From an uncultured Thioclava sp. (GTDB lineage Bacteria; Pseudomonadota; Alphaproteobacteria; Rhodobacterales; Rhodobacteraceae): a DNA stretch of 64,000 bases. This document shows, piece after piece, positions 1 through 10,424 of the stretch. Below the pieces are notes generated by a model. It saw only the letters and a list, made by a program, of their open reading frames with translations. It had not been told where the DNA came from and ran no database searches. Position 1 is the first letter of the stretch. Every line of letters begins with the position of its first letter. Location of the stretch: NCBI RefSeq assembly GCF_913064665.1, contig NZ_CAJYBT010000009.1:1-64000 (forward strand). The letters run 5' to 3'. The translations under genes and the position numbers were made by a program.

Positions 1-571
1 ACAAACAGTGAAGCTGACACTCATATCATCGGACCGAAATCCTAATGAGCCGATATGCTACGGTTAAACGTCGAAATCGACCAAACCGCCCACATATCTC
101 TTCAGATAAATAGCAATGTCAAAGAGCGTGAGGCCAAAAAGAACCGGAAGCGCTTATCTCTAAGCGCAGCCCGCCCTTAAACCTCGAATTCCTAGTGCCA
201 TCCATTCCAGCCCTGCTGGTCTTTCCGGCGTCCCGTGCAGCGTTGTGTGCCGCTTCGGTGAGGGGACTTCTACGGTTAGTGCCCAAACTCCGCAACCACT
301 TTTTTCACTTCGGGCGCATTTTTTTCTCACCCCCTTTATTTCATTGGTGAAAAATCAGGCGTCTAGCGCGAACACGCCGTCAGTGCAGCGCTGCGAAAAG
401 CCGATCGGCGCCGCCTCCCCTAGGGGAAAGCGATTCATCTCGGGGTTTTAGGTGAGTCTTGGGGGCGTTTTGAGCGCGCAAACGGGCGATTCCAAAGCGA
501 CTCGCGCGTGCAAGGGACCTAATATCAGGGAAACGCCTTAGTCATGCCGCTCAAAGGCGAGTCGGCCCGGC
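1..571. other. Gene-poor leading edge
   Basis: I see no convincing gene here. The stretch is less GC-rich than the coding DNA around it and its short open frames have no recognisable product. It holds a 7-bp inverted repeat at 150-167 (GCGCTTA, loop TCTC) and a weak CGCCTT/AAGGCG repeat at 534-559 just beyond the pssA stop. Neither is followed by a good T-tract in the pssA direction. The sequence may be the downstream flank of a gene that lies outside the window. Confidence 0.5.
279..327 (+). terminator. Possible plus-strand terminator
   Basis: GTGCCC (279-284) can pair with GGGCGC (312-317, one wobble pair) and is followed directly by a run of seven T. The 27-base loop makes this a weak call. 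If real, it would end a plus-strand transcript that begins before the window. Confidence 0.22.
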
Positions 572-1303
572 TTAGCCGCGCAGAATCATTCCGCGCGCAC
601 GCCAGATCGCGGGCATCAACAGCGCCACATAGATTATGACGATAATCACCATCAGCAGCCAGATCTTGGTGAACACCATGCCCACCGCGATCACCGTGCC
701 GATCAGGGCAAATCCGACAGCCCCCCGCGGGATGCGCAAGGCTTTGGGCGAGAACGTCTTGATCCGCGAGATCATCAGCGTGCCCACCAGCCCAAGCCAG
801 ATCGCCACCAGAGCCGGCACAGCGCGCGCGTCCCCGAGATCGGCGAAGGTGACAAACATCGGCAAAAGCGCAAGCCCCGCCCCCGCAGGCGCGGGCACCC
901 CGGTGAAATGACGCATCGATTCGGGCTCGGCGCGCATCACATTGAACCGCGCAAGGCGCAAACAGGCGGCCCCGGCATAGATCAGCACGAAAATCCAACC
1001 AAACGCGTGGGTCTCTCCCAGCGCGAACCGATACACCAACAGACCGGGCGCGACGCCAAAGCACAGGAAGTCAGACAGGCTGTCGAGCTCCGCCCCAAAA
1101 TCAGAGGTCGCGTGCAGACGGCGCGCAATCAGCCCGTCCAAGCCATCAATCAGCCCTGCGAGCAGGATCAGCACCACAGCGAATTCGAACCGGTCATCCA
1201 TCGTAAAGCGGATCGCGGTCAGACCAAGGCCCATCCCCGCAATCGTGACCAGATTGGGCACAAGCTGCAAAAACGGCATCCGGTCTTTTTCATGCGGCTC
1301 CAT
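572..1303 (-). CDS. pssA: CDP-diacylglycerol--serine O-phosphatidyltransferase
   Basis: This inner-membrane enzyme joins CDP-diacylglycerol and L-serine to make phosphatidylserine and CMP, the precursor of phosphatidylethanolamine. The 243-residue protein carries the full CDP-alcohol phosphotransferase signature DG-x2-AR-x8-G-x3-D-x3-D at residues 56-78, followed by several hydrophobic segments, as usual for the family. The frame stays open further upstream, but that part lies over psd and is basic, unlike the family. I chose the ATG at 1303, which has a GGGGAG ribosome site and gives the usual N-terminus. psd lies 23 bases upstream on the same strand, so the two consecutive enzymes of the pathway form an operon. 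Confidence 0.93.
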   Translation of the reverse strand: MEPHEKDRMPFLQLVPNLVTIAGMGLGLTAIRFTMDDRFEFAVVLILLAGLIDGLDGLIARRLHATSDFGAELDSLSDFLCFGVAPGLLVYRFALGETHAFGWIFVLIYAGAACLRLARFNVMRAEPESMRHFTGVPAPAGAGLALLPMFVTFADLGDARAVPALVAIWLGLVGTLMISRIKTFSPKALRIPRGAVGFALIGTVIAVGMVFTKIWLLMVIIVIIYVALLMPAIWRARGMILRG

Positions 1304-1326
1304 TCTGCGCTCCCCTGCCCTGTTGC

Positions 1327-2025
1327 TTAGCGAACGCCGCCTTGGCGCTGCGGTTCCGTGCCGTCGAGATCGGCGATCACGGTTTCGCCTGCACACATCG
1401 TTTGACCAATGCACACCAGCGGCGTCACCCCTTCGGGCAGATAGATATCAAGACGCGAGCCAAAGCGGATCAGGCCAAAGCGCTCACCGCTCATCAGGCT
1501 CTGGCCCTCTTTGGACCAGCACAGGATGCGCCGCGCCACGAGTCCCGCTATCTGCACCACGCCATATTGCCGCCCATCGGGCAGCGTGACGGCCAGCCCG
1601 TTGCGCTCATTATCCGAGCTCGCCTTATCCAGCGCGGCATTGAAAAACTTGCCAGGGCGATAGGCGACTTTCGAAATCCGCCCTGCAGCGGGCAGCCGGT
1701 TCACATGGCAGTTGAACACCGACATGAACACCGAGATCCGCATCATCGGCTGATCGCCCAAACCCAGCTCGACCGGCGGCACGGCGGGTTCAAGCAGCGA
1801 GACAACCCCATCCGCAGGCGAGACCATCAGCCCCTCGCGCGTGGGTGTCACCCGATCCGGATCGCGGAAGAAATAGTAACACCACACCGTCAGTCCGACA
1901 CCGATCCAGCCCAGCGGCTCCCACAACAGGAACAACACAAGGGTGATGCCCGCAAAGATGGCGACGAATTTGCGCCCCTCGGGATGCATCGGTTTCACAA
2001 AGGTGGAGAGCATAGAGACGGACAT
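1327..2025 (-). CDS. psd: Phosphatidylserine decarboxylase proenzyme
   Basis: It decarboxylates phosphatidylserine to phosphatidylethanolamine and acts directly after PssA. At 232 residues it is the short (Psd-A) type common in alphaproteobacteria. Visible features are an N-terminal hydrophobic segment (about residues 20-50), the FFRDP and SPADG motifs with Asp72, a conserved CHVNR with His107, and the Gly189-Ser190 pair (RFGS) where self-cleavage creates the pyruvoyl group. The start is uncertain between ATG 2025 and ATG 2037. The second has a GGGGG stretch about ten bases upstream; the first is the more conserved position. It is co-transcribed with pssA. Confidence 0.92.
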   Translation of the reverse strand: MSVSMLSTFVKPMHPEGRKFVAIFAGITLVLFLLWEPLGWIGVGLTVWCYYFFRDPDRVTPTREGLMVSPADGVVSLLEPAVPPVELGLGDQPMMRISVFMSVFNCHVNRLPAAGRISKVAYRPGKFFNAALDKASSDNERNGLAVTLPDGRQYGVVQIAGLVARRILCWSKEGQSLMSGERFGLIRFGSRLDIYLPEGVTPLVCIGQTMCAGETVIADLDGTEPQRQGGVR

Positions 2026-2640
2026 GGGGCCTCGCATAAGGTGTTTGCCCCCGTTGCTTAGCCTATGCGGTCGGGCTTGGAAATCCCGTGCATTCGGCTT
2101 TGACACATCACGACCGCGCGTGCGCTGCGCATCTGGTGCCCCGCGTTGCCGAAAAGTCGGCTATGTTTAGCACGTGCCGGGACACAGGATTGACCCCGGC
2201 ACGGCCTGTTCAGGCGTCGGGATTGCCGTTGAGGGGCGACGACGCAGCGGGGGCGGGGGGCGCGGGCCCTCGCGCCCGCGCCACCAAAGCCGCCGACATT
2301 CATCATCGTGATGCGGTCGCATCTTTTCGGCCGGGCGCATCATCGCCTCAAGGGTCGCGGAAAACGTCCCTGGCTGCTCACAATGACTCTGGCGATGAAA
2401 TCGCCACTCGGGATGATAGATTTGTTTCAATAGTGCCCCCTCGCCAGCGCGCCGTTGAGGGGGACGCTATTTGACCAAACTCACGCTAAAACTGCGTGCA
2501 CAAACAGCTATAATTCGACGAAGACTGGGCAAAGCCGTGGCGTTGCAGACGAAACCAGTGACAAGACCAGCCTGATCTGTTGGCAACAGGGCGCGCGTGT
2601 CTTGAACGGGATGGGCCGCGCCAAAGGCGCACCCCTGCCT
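2026..2640. other. Long intergenic region between mraY and psd
   Basis: I recognise no gene in these roughly 600 bases. Short open frames on both strands have skewed Pro/Arg/Gly-rich composition typical of GC-rich noise. The most structured element is a perfect 9-bp hairpin at 2259-2282 (GGCGCGGGC, loop CCTCGC) that lacks a T-tract. The region separates the end of the cell-wall cluster from the phospholipid genes and presumably contains the psd promoter. Confidence 0.55.
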
Positions 2641-3723
2641 TTAGCGGATTTTCAGTGTCGCCAGTCCGATCAGCGCCAAGATCAGCGAAATGATCCAGAA
2701 CCGAATGACGATCTGGGGCTCGGACCAGCCCTTTTTCTCAAAATGATGATGGATAGGGGCCATCAGAAAGACCCGTTTTCCGGTGCGTTTGAAATAAGCG
2801 ACTTGAATGATCACCGACAGCGCCTCGACGACGAACAGCCCGCCCACGATGCCAAGGACGATCTCATGCTGGGTGCACACCGCGATCGCGCCCAAGGCAC
2901 CGCCCAGCGCAAGGCTGCCCGTGTCGCCCATGAACACCGCCGCGGGGGGCGCGTTATACCACAAGAACCCAAGCCCGCCGCCCATCAGCGCCGCCGTGAA
3001 GATCGCCAATTCCCCCGTGCCGGGCACGAATTGCACGCCCAGATATTCGGTGAAATCGGTGCGCCCGACGACATAGGCAATCGCGCCCAGCGTGCCCGCA
3101 GCGATCATCACCGGCATGATCGCCAGCCCATCCAGACCATCCGTCAGGTTCACCGCATTGGCTGACCCGACAATCACGAACATCGCGAAGGGGATGTAGA
3201 AATACCCCAGATTGAGCACAACGCTTTTGAGGAAGGGCACCTCGACATGACCAGCCAGCTCTGCCGGGTGCAAATACCAGGTGGCCAGCGAGGCGATCAG
3301 GGCGAGCAGAAACCCAAGCCCAAGGCGAATCTTACCGCTGACACCTTTGGTGTTTTGCTTGGAGACCTTGGCGTAATCATCGGCAAAACCAATCGCCGCG
3401 TAACCATAGGTCACCAGCAGGACAACCCAGATATAGCCATTGCTCAGGCGCGCCCAAAGCAGGGTCGAGACCAACAGCGCCGACAGGATCAGGATACCGC
3501 CCATCGTGGGCGTGCCTGCCTTGGCAATATGCCCTTCGGGGCCGTCATCGCGAATGGGCTGGCCCTTGCCCTGACGCATCCGCAAGGTGCGGATCAGCCA
3601 AGGGCCAAAGATAAAGCCAAACAGCAATGCGGTGAAAAACGCCCCGCCCGCGCGGAAGGTGATATAACGAAACAGGTTAAACGCGCCGCCGCCATCGGAC
3701 AGATCGGTGAGCCAGTAAAGCAT
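2641..3723 (-). CDS. mraY: Phospho-N-acetylmuramoyl-pentapeptide-transferase
   Basis: MraY moves phospho-MurNAc-pentapeptide from UDP to undecaprenyl phosphate, making lipid I at the cytoplasmic face of the inner membrane. The 360-residue length is standard. It has about ten hydrophobic segments, the Asp115-Asp116 pair in [15 protein letters not shown] (Asp195), the MGDTGS loop and the cytoplasmic PIHHHFE histidine motif. Its ATG overlaps the murF stop as TAATG, so translation is probably coupled. It is the last gene of the wall cluster here; murD, which commonly follows, is absent. Confidence 0.97.
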   Translation of the reverse strand: MLYWLTDLSDGGGAFNLFRYITFRAGGAFFTALLFGFIFGPWLIRTLRMRQGKGQPIRDDGPEGHIAKAGTPTMGGILILSALLVSTLLWARLSNGYIWVVLLVTYGYAAIGFADDYAKVSKQNTKGVSGKIRLGLGFLLALIASLATWYLHPAELAGHVEVPFLKSVVLNLGYFYIPFAMFVIVGSANAVNLTDGLDGLAIMPVMIAAGTLGAIAYVVGRTDFTEYLGVQFVPGTGELAIFTAALMGGGLGFLWYNAPPAAVFMGDTGSLALGGALGAIAVCTQHEIVLGIVGGLFVVEALSVIIQVAYFKRTGKRVFLMAPIHHHFEKKGWSEPQIVIRFWIISLILALIGLATLKIR

Positions 3724-5171
3724 TACTCTTTCCCCCTATGCGCATCGCGCGCGCCGGGCTGGCGCAGTTTCTTCAAAGCCTCGACCACAAGGCTCACCTT
3801 TGAGCCTTTGGACCCTTTCACCAACACCACATCGCCGGGATCGACAAGGTGGCGCGCGCGCGCAGCCAATGCTGCGGCGGTCTCAAAATACTCGCCCCGT
3901 TTGGCGCGCGGCAGCACATCGCGCAGCGCCGCCATGCGCGGCCCCGCCAGATGCACTACATCGACGCGCGCCATCGCAGGATGTTCCGCAAGGGCTGCGT
4001 GCATTGCCCGCTCGTCGGGGCCAAGTTCCAGCATATCGCCCAAGAACGCGATCCGGCGACCCTTGGCGGTGCGCCCGACCCCATCGCGCGGCGTGCTGCC
4101 AGCCAGCACCTCAAGGGCGGCCACCATCGAGGCCGGATTGGCGTTGAACGCGTCATCAAACAGATCAAAGCTTTCGCGCTCATCCACGATATCCATATAG
4201 ATCCGCTGGCGTTGGCCCCGCCCCGCCGGGGGCTCCCAAGCGCCGAGATCCATCGCAGCGACCGTTGGGTCGCAGCCCGCGGCCTCGGCCAATGCCAAGA
4301 CGCCAAGGGCGTTAGAGGCAAAATGCGTGCCCGGCGTCATCACCTTGAACAGCATCGGCTTGCCCGCGCGCTCGGCCTGCACCACCGTGGCATCGCCCGC
4401 GATATGGGCGCTGATCAGGTGATAATCAGAACCCGGCGCAGTGCCAAAGGTCACGATCGTTGCAGCCCCCGCTGCGCCTGCGCGCAAAATATCGCTGACC
4501 TCAAGCCCGGTGGGAATTACGGCAGTGCCGCCGGACTCCAGCCCCTCAAAGATCGAGGCCTTTTCGCGCGCAATCCCGGCCAGATCATCAAAGGCCTCAA
4601 GATGGGCGGGGGCGATGGTGGTGATCATCGCGGCATGCGGACGTGCCATTTTCGCCAGCGGCGCGATCTCGCCGGGGTTGGACATGCCGATCTCGATCAC
4701 CGCGAAATCGGCGTCTTGCGGCAAGCGCGCCAGCGTGATCGGCACGCCCCAGTGATTGTTGAAACTCGCCTCGGCGGCGTGAACGGTGCCATGCGCCGAC
4801 AGCACTGCGCGCAGCATTTCCTTGCTCGAGGTTTTGCCCACCGAGCCGGTCACCGCCAACACGCGCGCCCGCGCCCGCGCCCGGCCCGCGCGGCCCAGAT
4901 CTTGCAGCGCGTCCAGCACATCGGGCACGACCAGCAACGCATCATCTTGCGAACAGCCCTCGGGGATACGCGAAACCAACGCCCCTGCCGCCCCCGCATC
5001 CAACGCCGCGCGCACAAAATCATGCCCATCGCGCGCGTCTTTCAACGCCACGAACAAATCGCCGGGGCGGATCGTGCGAGTGTCGATGGAAATGCCCGTG
5101 GCGGCAAAGCGTTGCGTGGCGCGCCCTCGGGTCGCCGCCGCCGCATCCTCAGAGGTCCAGAGCACCGACAT
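3723..5171 (-). CDS. murF: UDP-N-acetylmuramoyl-tripeptide--D-alanyl-D-alanine ligase
   Basis: MurF adds D-Ala-D-Ala to UDP-MurNAc-tripeptide with ATP, completing the soluble peptidoglycan precursor. The protein has 482 residues with the three Mur-ligase domains: an N-terminal substrate domain, a central ATPase with the P-loop TGSVGKTS at about residues 108-115, and a C-terminal binding domain. Its ATG overlaps the murE stop as TGATG, and its own stop overlaps the mraY start, so murE, murF and mraY form a tightly coupled unit. Confidence 0.96.
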   Translation of the reverse strand: MSVLWTSEDAAAATRGRATQRFAATGISIDTRTIRPGDLFVALKDARDGHDFVRAALDAGAAGALVSRIPEGCSQDDALLVVPDVLDALQDLGRAGRARARARVLAVTGSVGKTSSKEMLRAVLSAHGTVHAAEASFNNHWGVPITLARLPQDADFAVIEIGMSNPGEIAPLAKMARPHAAMITTIAPAHLEAFDDLAGIAREKASIFEGLESGGTAVIPTGLEVSDILRAGAAGAATIVTFGTAPGSDYHLISAHIAGDATVVQAERAGKPMLFKVMTPGTHFASNALGVLALAEAAGCDPTVAAMDLGAWEPPAGRGQRQRIYMDIVDERESFDLFDDAFNANPASMVAALEVLAGSTPRDGVGRTAKGRRIAFLGDMLELGPDERAMHAALAEHPAMARVDVVHLAGPRMAALRDVLPRAKRGEYFETAAALAARARHLVDPGDVVLVKGSKGSKVSLVVEALKKLRQPGARDAHRGKE

Positions 5172-6652
5172 CAGATTTTCCCATCCAGAGCAGCCACCGC
5201 AAGGCTCGCCTGTTCGACATCATCAAACGGGTAGACATCGCTGCCGATGACCTGCCCACTTTCATGACCCTTGCCCATCACAAGCAGCGCATCTCCGGGT
5301 TGCAGCGCATCGACGCCGCGCAAGATTGCCTCGGCGCGATCGCCCACTTCCATCGCCTCGGGCGCGCCCAGCATCACGGCGGCGCGGATCACGGCGGGGT
5401 CTTCCGAGCGCGGGTTGTCATCGGTCACGATCACCAGATCGGCATTCTTATGCGCCGCCTGCCCCATCAGCGGGCGCTTCGTAGCATCACGATCGCCCCC
5501 CGCCCCGACAATCGCAATCAGGCGGCCCATCACATGCGGGCGCAGCGCGGACAACGCGGTTTTCACCGCATCGGGCGTATGGGCATAATCGACGAAGACG
5601 GTGGCGCCGTTTTCGCGCGTCGCGGCCAGTTGCATACGCCCGCGCACGGTGGTCAGGCGCGGCAAGGTGGCGAACACCTCTTCGGCCTCGGCCCCGCACG
5701 CAATGGCAAGGGCGGCGGCGCTAAGCACGTTCATCGCCTGAAATCCGCCAATCAGCGGCAGGCGGGTCATCTGCGTCCAGCCCTGCCAGGCAAAGCGCAC
5801 ATCCTGCCCCGTCGCGTCATAGCGCTGCCCGAGAATCTGCATCTCGCAATCATCACCAGTGCCGATCCCGATCAGTTCCTGACCGCGCGCGACGATGTAT
5901 TTCGCCAACTCGCGCCCCTTGGGATCGTCGAGATTGATCACCGCCGCGCCATCCTCGGGCAGAACGCGGGTGAACAGCCCGGCCTTGGCAGCGAAATAAT
6001 CATCAAAACTGGCGTGATAATCGAGGTGATCTTGCGTGAAATTCGTGAACGCCGCCGCGGTCAGCGTTACCCCGTCAAGGCGGCGCTGCGCGAGACCATG
6101 CGAGGAGGCCTCCATCGCGGCATGGGTCACACCTGTTTCCGCCATATCGCTGAGCAATCGGTGCAGGGTGATGGGTTCAGGCGTGGTATGGGGCGAGGGC
6201 GCGGTATAGCTGCCCTCAACGCCCGTGGTGCCGATATTGGAGGCCTCAAGCCCCAGCTCTTGCCAGATCTGGCGGGTAAATGTGGCCACGCTGGTCTTGC
6301 CATTGGTGCCCGTCACCGCGACCACCGTCTCGGGCTGGCGGCCAAACCAAAGTGCCGCCGCAAAGGCCAACGCCTGACGCGGGTCTTCGGTCACGACAAT
6401 GGCGACATCGGTGCCCGCAAGTGCGGCGCGCGCCACGCCTTCGCCGGCGCGATCGGTCAAGATAGCGCCCGCGCCCATGCGCAACGCGTAGGGCACAAAT
6501 TCAGCGCCGTGCATATTGCTTCCGGGAAGGGCTGCGAACAGATGGCCGGGCTTGACCTGACGGCTATCCACCGACAGCCCCGACACCGGACGGTCCGGCC
6601 CGTTCAACGGCGTCAGCCCCAACTCGCTTAGCATCTTGGTGCCTGCGGCCAT
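5171..6652 (-). CDS. murE: UDP-MurNAc-tripeptide synthetase (mDAP-adding)
   Basis: MurE adds meso-diaminopimelate to UDP-MurNAc-L-Ala-D-Glu. The 493-residue protein shows the P-loop GTNGKT (115-120), the lysine expected to be carbamylated (Lys223 in AAKAGLF) and DNPR at 412-415, the motif that marks meso-DAP rather than lysine specificity. This indicates Gram-negative type peptidoglycan. The ATG at 6652 has a GAGGAA ribosome site nine bases upstream. A gap of 108 bases separates it from ftsI, the longest gap inside the operon, and could hold an internal promoter. Confidence 0.97.
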   Translation of the reverse strand: MAAGTKMLSELGLTPLNGPDRPVSGLSVDSRQVKPGHLFAALPGSNMHGAEFVPYALRMGAGAILTDRAGEGVARAALAGTDVAIVVTEDPRQALAFAAALWFGRQPETVVAVTGTNGKTSVATFTRQIWQELGLEASNIGTTGVEGSYTAPSPHTTPEPITLHRLLSDMAETGVTHAAMEASSHGLAQRRLDGVTLTAAAFTNFTQDHLDYHASFDDYFAAKAGLFTRVLPEDGAAVINLDDPKGRELAKYIVARGQELIGIGTGDDCEMQILGQRYDATGQDVRFAWQGWTQMTRLPLIGGFQAMNVLSAAALAIACGAEAEEVFATLPRLTTVRGRMQLAATRENGATVFVDYAHTPDAVKTALSALRPHVMGRLIAIVGAGGDRDATKRPLMGQAAHKNADLVIVTDDNPRSEDPAVIRAAVMLGAPEAMEVGDRAEAILRGVDALQPGDALLVMGKGHESGQVIGSDVYPFDDVEQASLAVAALDGKI

Positions 6653-6760
6653 ATCGTTTTATTCCTCACTCAGCCCGCAGTTCTTATCATGGCCCGGTCT
6701 GCCAAGGTCAAGGCGGCGGGACGCACTGGGCACGGCTCTGTGTGCGACCGTGTGCCCGGC

Positions 6761-8572
6761 TTAGTCGGCTTTCACCAGCGAGATCCCGTCCAGCACATCG
6801 GGGGTCGTCGGTTCCGGGCGCAACCCCATCAAGGGCGCGACGCGGCGGATCACCTCGGCGGCGACGGGCACAGCCGTCCAGCCTGCGGTGCGCCGCGGGG
6901 TCTTGCCCGAGGTGTCAGAGGGTTCGTCCAGCGTCAGCACCAGCACATATTTCGGGTTCGTGACCGGGAATACTCCGGCGAAGGTCGAGATCACCTTCTT
7001 GTCGTAATAGCCCCCTTGCGGGTCGGGCTTGTCGGCGGTGCCGGTCTTGGCGGCGACCTGATAGCCCGCGACATCGCCATAGCTGGCCGTGCCCCGAGTC
7101 ACCACGGCGCGCATCATCGCCAACACCTTACGCGCCACGTCCGGCGCAACGACCTGCGCCCCCTCAGGAGCGCCGAATTGCTGTTTCACCTCTTTGCGCG
7201 GGCCGCCTTTCGCAATCAGCGTGGGCAGCACCCGCTTGCCGCCATTGGCAATCGTGGCATAGGCAGCGGCGAGATGCAGCGGGCTGTCGGACAGGCCGTG
7301 ACCATAGCCGATCGTCATCGAAGACATCTCAGACCACTTACTCGGCACGATCGGACGCCCCGTGGGGGCCTCGATCAGCTCGACCGGGGTCGGCTCAAGC
7401 AGGCCCAGCTTGCCCAAAAACGCCTTTTGCGCTGCGGGGCCGATCTTTTGCACGATATGGGCGGTGCCGATATTGGACGATTCCACAAGGATATCGGTGA
7501 CCGACAGTTGCTTGCCGTAATTGTGGAAGTCGTGGATCGTGAAGCCGCCAAAGCGGAACGGCTTGGTGTCGATCATCGTGTTTGGCGTTACCAGCCCTTC
7601 GCCCAAAGCCTGCGCCACAGCGAAGATCTTGAAGGTCGAGCCAAGTTCATACACGCCCTGCACAGCGCGATTGAACAACGGGCTGTCCGAAGGATCGCCC
7701 TTGAGCAGCGGCGCGGGACGATCATTGGGGTCGAAATCGGGCAGGCTCGTCATCGCGACGATCTCTCCGGTCTTGACCTTCATCAGCACGGCCGTCGCGC
7801 CCTTTGCATTCATCAGCTTCATGCCACCTGCCAGCACATCTTCCAGTGCGGTTTGCACCGTCAGGTCAATCGACAGGCGCAGCGGCTTGCCGCCATTGGC
7901 CGGGTCGCGCAGCCAGCTATCATAGTCTTTCTCAATCCCCGCGACGCCCAGAATCTCGGCCGAATTGACCCCCTGAGCGCCATAGCGCGCGCCGCCCAGA
8001 ATATGGGCCGCCAAATGACCGTTGGGATAAAGGCGCATCTCGCGCGGGCCAAACAGCAGCCCCGGATCGCCGATGTCATGTACCGCTTGCATCTGCTCGG
8101 GCGAGATCTGCTTTTTGATCCAGACGAATTTGCGCCCGCCCGTGAAATCCTTGATCAACCGGTCGCGGTTGAGATCGGGGAAAATCTTGACCAGCTTGTC
8201 GATTGTGCCCATCGGATCAATCATCAGCGGCGGCTGGGCATAAAGCGCATGCGTCAGCAAGTTGGTCGCCAGAACGCGGCCCTTATCATCCACGATATTG
8301 GCGCGTTGGGCGGAGATCGCCACGCGCGGGCCATCGGTTTGGGGCTCTTCGGGGCGCGCGGCGGCAAACGACCCCATCCGCAGACCCACCGTCAGAAACG
8401 CCGCCAGAAACAGCACCGACATCACCAAAAGACGCCCCTCGGCGCGCTGGCGGGCATCATCGCGCGTGACCTCGCCGCGCAGACGGCGGTTTTCGCGCTC
8501 GATCGCATCGGTATTTTCGCCTTTGGCGCGCGCGTTCAGGATGCGAGCAAGAGGGCGAAGCGGCGTGCGCAT
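6761..8572 (-). CDS. ftsI: Septal peptidoglycan transpeptidase (PBP3)
   Basis: FtsI is the class B penicillin-binding protein that cross-links septal peptidoglycan in the divisome. In 603 residues it has a basic cytoplasmic N-terminus of about 45 residues, one membrane anchor (about 47-65), a pedestal domain and a transpeptidase domain with nucleophile Ser312 in STFK, the SSN triad at 365-367 and KTG at 509-511. All catalytic motifs are intact. Its ATG overlaps the ftsL stop as TGATG. The cytoplasmic tail is rather long, as is usual in Rhodobacterales. Confidence 0.96.
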   Translation of the reverse strand: MRTPLRPLARILNARAKGENTDAIERENRRLRGEVTRDDARQRAEGRLLVMSVLFLAAFLTVGLRMGSFAAARPEEPQTDGPRVAISAQRANIVDDKGRVLATNLLTHALYAQPPLMIDPMGTIDKLVKIFPDLNRDRLIKDFTGGRKFVWIKKQISPEQMQAVHDIGDPGLLFGPREMRLYPNGHLAAHILGGARYGAQGVNSAEILGVAGIEKDYDSWLRDPANGGKPLRLSIDLTVQTALEDVLAGGMKLMNAKGATAVLMKVKTGEIVAMTSLPDFDPNDRPAPLLKGDPSDSPLFNRAVQGVYELGSTFKIFAVAQALGEGLVTPNTMIDTKPFRFGGFTIHDFHNYGKQLSVTDILVESSNIGTAHIVQKIGPAAQKAFLGKLGLLEPTPVELIEAPTGRPIVPSKWSEMSSMTIGYGHGLSDSPLHLAAAYATIANGGKRVLPTLIAKGGPRKEVKQQFGAPEGAQVVAPDVARKVLAMMRAVVTRGTASYGDVAGYQVAAKTGTADKPDPQGGYYDKKVISTFAGVFPVTNPKYVLVLTLDEPSDTSGKTPRRTAGWTAVPVAAEVIRRVAPLMGLRPEPTTPDVLDGISLVKAD

Positions 8573-8919
8573 CAGCGATCCTCCTGCGGGGCGCTGCTGA
8601 CCTCGATCGGGGCCGAGATCGGCTCCATCTGCGGGGTCGGATAGGCGATTTCGGCAACGGTACCGAATTGCTCGGGCGTCATCGGCAGCAGTTTGAGCGC
8701 GGTGAAATTCAGATTAACAAGTTCGCGTAACCGCTTGGGGCGGTTCAAATAAGCCCATTCGGCATTGAGCACCGACAGCCCCTCGTTCAACGACGCAATT
8801 TCACGGTTGAGATCGCGCAGATTATCGACGCGATCCTGCGTGTCGTAATTGACGTGATAGGCCCAGAACGCAAGCGCCATGACCCCCAAAGCCGTAGCAA
8901 GATAAGCAAGATGTCTCAA
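8572..8919 (-). CDS. ftsL: Cell division protein FtsL
   Basis: FtsL is a small bitopic divisome protein that works with FtsB/DivIC and FtsI. The 115-residue product has one N-terminal membrane helix (about 4-22) followed by a coiled-coil-like region (about 27-60), the FtsL layout. No ATG fits: the first codon is TTG at 8919, overlapping the rsmH stop as TTGA. The next Met (residue 14) would cut the membrane helix, so TTG initiation by translational coupling is the best reading. Its place between rsmH and ftsI supports the assignment. Confidence 0.85.
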   Translation of the reverse strand: MRHLAYLATALGVMALAFWAYHVNYDTQDRVDNLRDLNREIASLNEGLSVLNAEWAYLNRPKRLRELVNLNFTALKLLPMTPEQFGTVAEIAYPTPQMEPISAPIEVSSAPQEDR

Positions 8920-9926
8920 CGGCGGCGTCCTTTCTTCGATCCGACGACCAGCCCGGGCAGACCCAACTGGCTGCGGTCGGTGGCGATAGCGGGTGCATCG
9001 GTGCGCCGCGCCACGCGCAGCCGGGCCGAGCGCGCACGCGGGTTGATCGCCAGCTCCTCATCATCGGGACCATCGCCCTTGACGGTAATCTCGAATGCGG
9101 GAACGCGGGTGTCGCCCATCGGGGCATGGCGCGAGCCGCCACCCCCGGTCGAAGCGCGCGCCGCCATAAACCGTTTGACCACCCGATCTTCGAGCGAATG
9201 AAAGCTGACCACGGCGAGTTGCCCGCCGGGTTTGAGCGCACGTTCTGCGGCCTCCAGCCCCGCGATCAGCTGGCCAAATTCGTCATTCACCGCGATGCGG
9301 ATCGCCTGAAAGCTGCGCGTGGCGGGGTGACTTTGGCCGGGCTTGGGGCGCGGCAGGCAAGATTCGATCACCTGCACAAGCTGCGCTGTGGTCTCAAACG
9401 GGGTGCCTTGGCGCGCGGCCACAATGGCCTTGGCGATGCGGCGCGAAGCGCGCTCTTCGCCATATTGGAACAGGATATCGGCCAGCTCGGCCTCATCCAG
9501 GCTATTGACCAGATCGGCGGCCGAGGGGCCCTCTTGCGACATCCGCATATCGAGCGGGCCGTTGCGCATGAAGGAAAACCCGCGCTCGGCCTGATCGAGC
9601 TGCATCGAGGAGACGCCCAGATCCAGAACGATCCCATCGAGCGGCACATCGCTATAGCGGTCCATGTCAGAAAATGTGCCCTCGACCAGCTCCAGCCGGT
9701 CGCCATATTCATCGCGCCAGCTTTGCGCCATCTTGAACACGGCGGGATCGCGATCAACGCCGATCACCTTATCCGCGCCTGCCTCAAGCAGACCGCGCGT
9801 GTAGCCCCCTGCCCCGAAAGTGCCATCCATCCAGGTTCCCGAGACCGGCGCAACCGCCTTGAGCAGCGCGCGCAACAGCACGGGAACATGGGGGGGCGCG
9901 GTTGGTTTGGCGTCCCGATCCGACAT
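8916..9926 (-). CDS. rsmH: 16S rRNA (cytosine(1402)-N(4))-methyltransferase
   Basis: RsmH (MraW) methylates N4 of C1402 in 16S rRNA using S-adenosylmethionine. The protein has 336 residues with the SAM-binding [16 protein letters not shown] segment near the N-terminus, a [18 protein letters not shown] region and the [13 protein letters not shown] segment that are typical of the family. The ATG at 9926 has GGAG six bases upstream. Only three bases separate it from the mraZ stop and it overlaps ftsL, the conserved order of dcw clusters. Confidence 0.97.
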   Translation of the reverse strand: MSDRDAKPTAPPHVPVLLRALLKAVAPVSGTWMDGTFGAGGYTRGLLEAGADKVIGVDRDPAVFKMAQSWRDEYGDRLELVEGTFSDMDRYSDVPLDGIVLDLGVSSMQLDQAERGFSFMRNGPLDMRMSQEGPSAADLVNSLDEAELADILFQYGEERASRRIAKAIVAARQGTPFETTAQLVQVIESCLPRPKPGQSHPATRSFQAIRIAVNDEFGQLIAGLEAAERALKPGGQLAVVSFHSLEDRVVKRFMAARASTGGGGSRHAPMGDTRVPAFEITVKGDGPDDEELAINPRARSARLRVARRTDAPAIATDRSQLGLPGLVVGSKKGRRR

Positions 9927-9929
9927 CGC

Positions 9930-10424
9930 TCACTCCGCGTATAGCAAGCTGAGGGGGTCGAAATCTTCACCCTGCTCTTCGACCCAAGTCTCGGTCTGTG
10001 CCGCGTCAACGGCGTCGAAGGTTTCGGGTTTCCAGATTTCAAAGGTCTCACCGACCCCGGTGAATTTCGCCTCGCCCTCCAGCGCAATCTTCGTGCGCAG
10101 CGCGGCGGGCAATACCAGGCGCCCATCCGGGTCAACCTCGGTCGGGTGCGATTTCGACAGCACGAGACGTTGCAGCATCACGCGGTTTTTCGACCCGCGC
10201 GGCATCGCGGCGATATCCGCGGCCAAAGTCTCAAAGGCTGTTTGGGTATAGACTTGCAGCATTTTCTGGCTGTCAGAGCCGAACACGATAACCATGCGCG
10301 GGCGGTCAACATTGGGGCGCTGGGGGTCGCCCTCTTCGAGCTCACGACGAAACAGGGCGGGAATCGACACGCGACCCTTGCTGTCCACCTTGAAGGTGTA
10401 TTCGCCTATGAACATGCCCGCCAA
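9930..10424 (-). CDS. mraZ: Transcriptional regulator MraZ
   Basis: MraZ is a DNA-binding regulator of the division/cell-wall operon and also binds its own promoter. The 164-residue protein has two SpoVT/AbrB-like halves, each with the D-x2-GR signature: DSKGRVSIPA near residue 14 and DPDGRLVLPA near residue 98. I place the start at the TTG at 10424, because AAGGAG lies seven bases upstream and the product MAGMFIGE aligns from end to end with MraZ proteins of related bacteria. The in-frame ATG at 10415 is too far from the ribosome site. It is the first gene of the operon. Confidence 0.93.
   Translation of the reverse strand: MAGMFIGEYTFKVDSKGRVSIPALFRRELEEGDPQRPNVDRPRMVIVFGSDSQKMLQVYTQTAFETLAADIAAMPRGSKNRVMLQRLVLSKSHPTEVDPDGRLVLPAALRTKIALEGEAKFTGVGETFEIWKPETFDAVDAAQTETWVEEQGEDFDPLSLLYAE

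Noticed and set aside
2259..2282. Terminator of mraY
   Set aside because: The perfect hairpin lies almost 360 bases after the mraY stop and has no T-tract.
2058..2474. Small genes between psd and mraY
   Set aside because: Competing frames on both strands all have Pro/Arg/Gly-rich, low-complexity products without known domains.
6689..8644. Long plus-strand open frame opposite ftsI
   Set aside because: It is rich in Arg, His and Gln, has no domain, and is the usual open antisense frame of GC-rich coding DNA.
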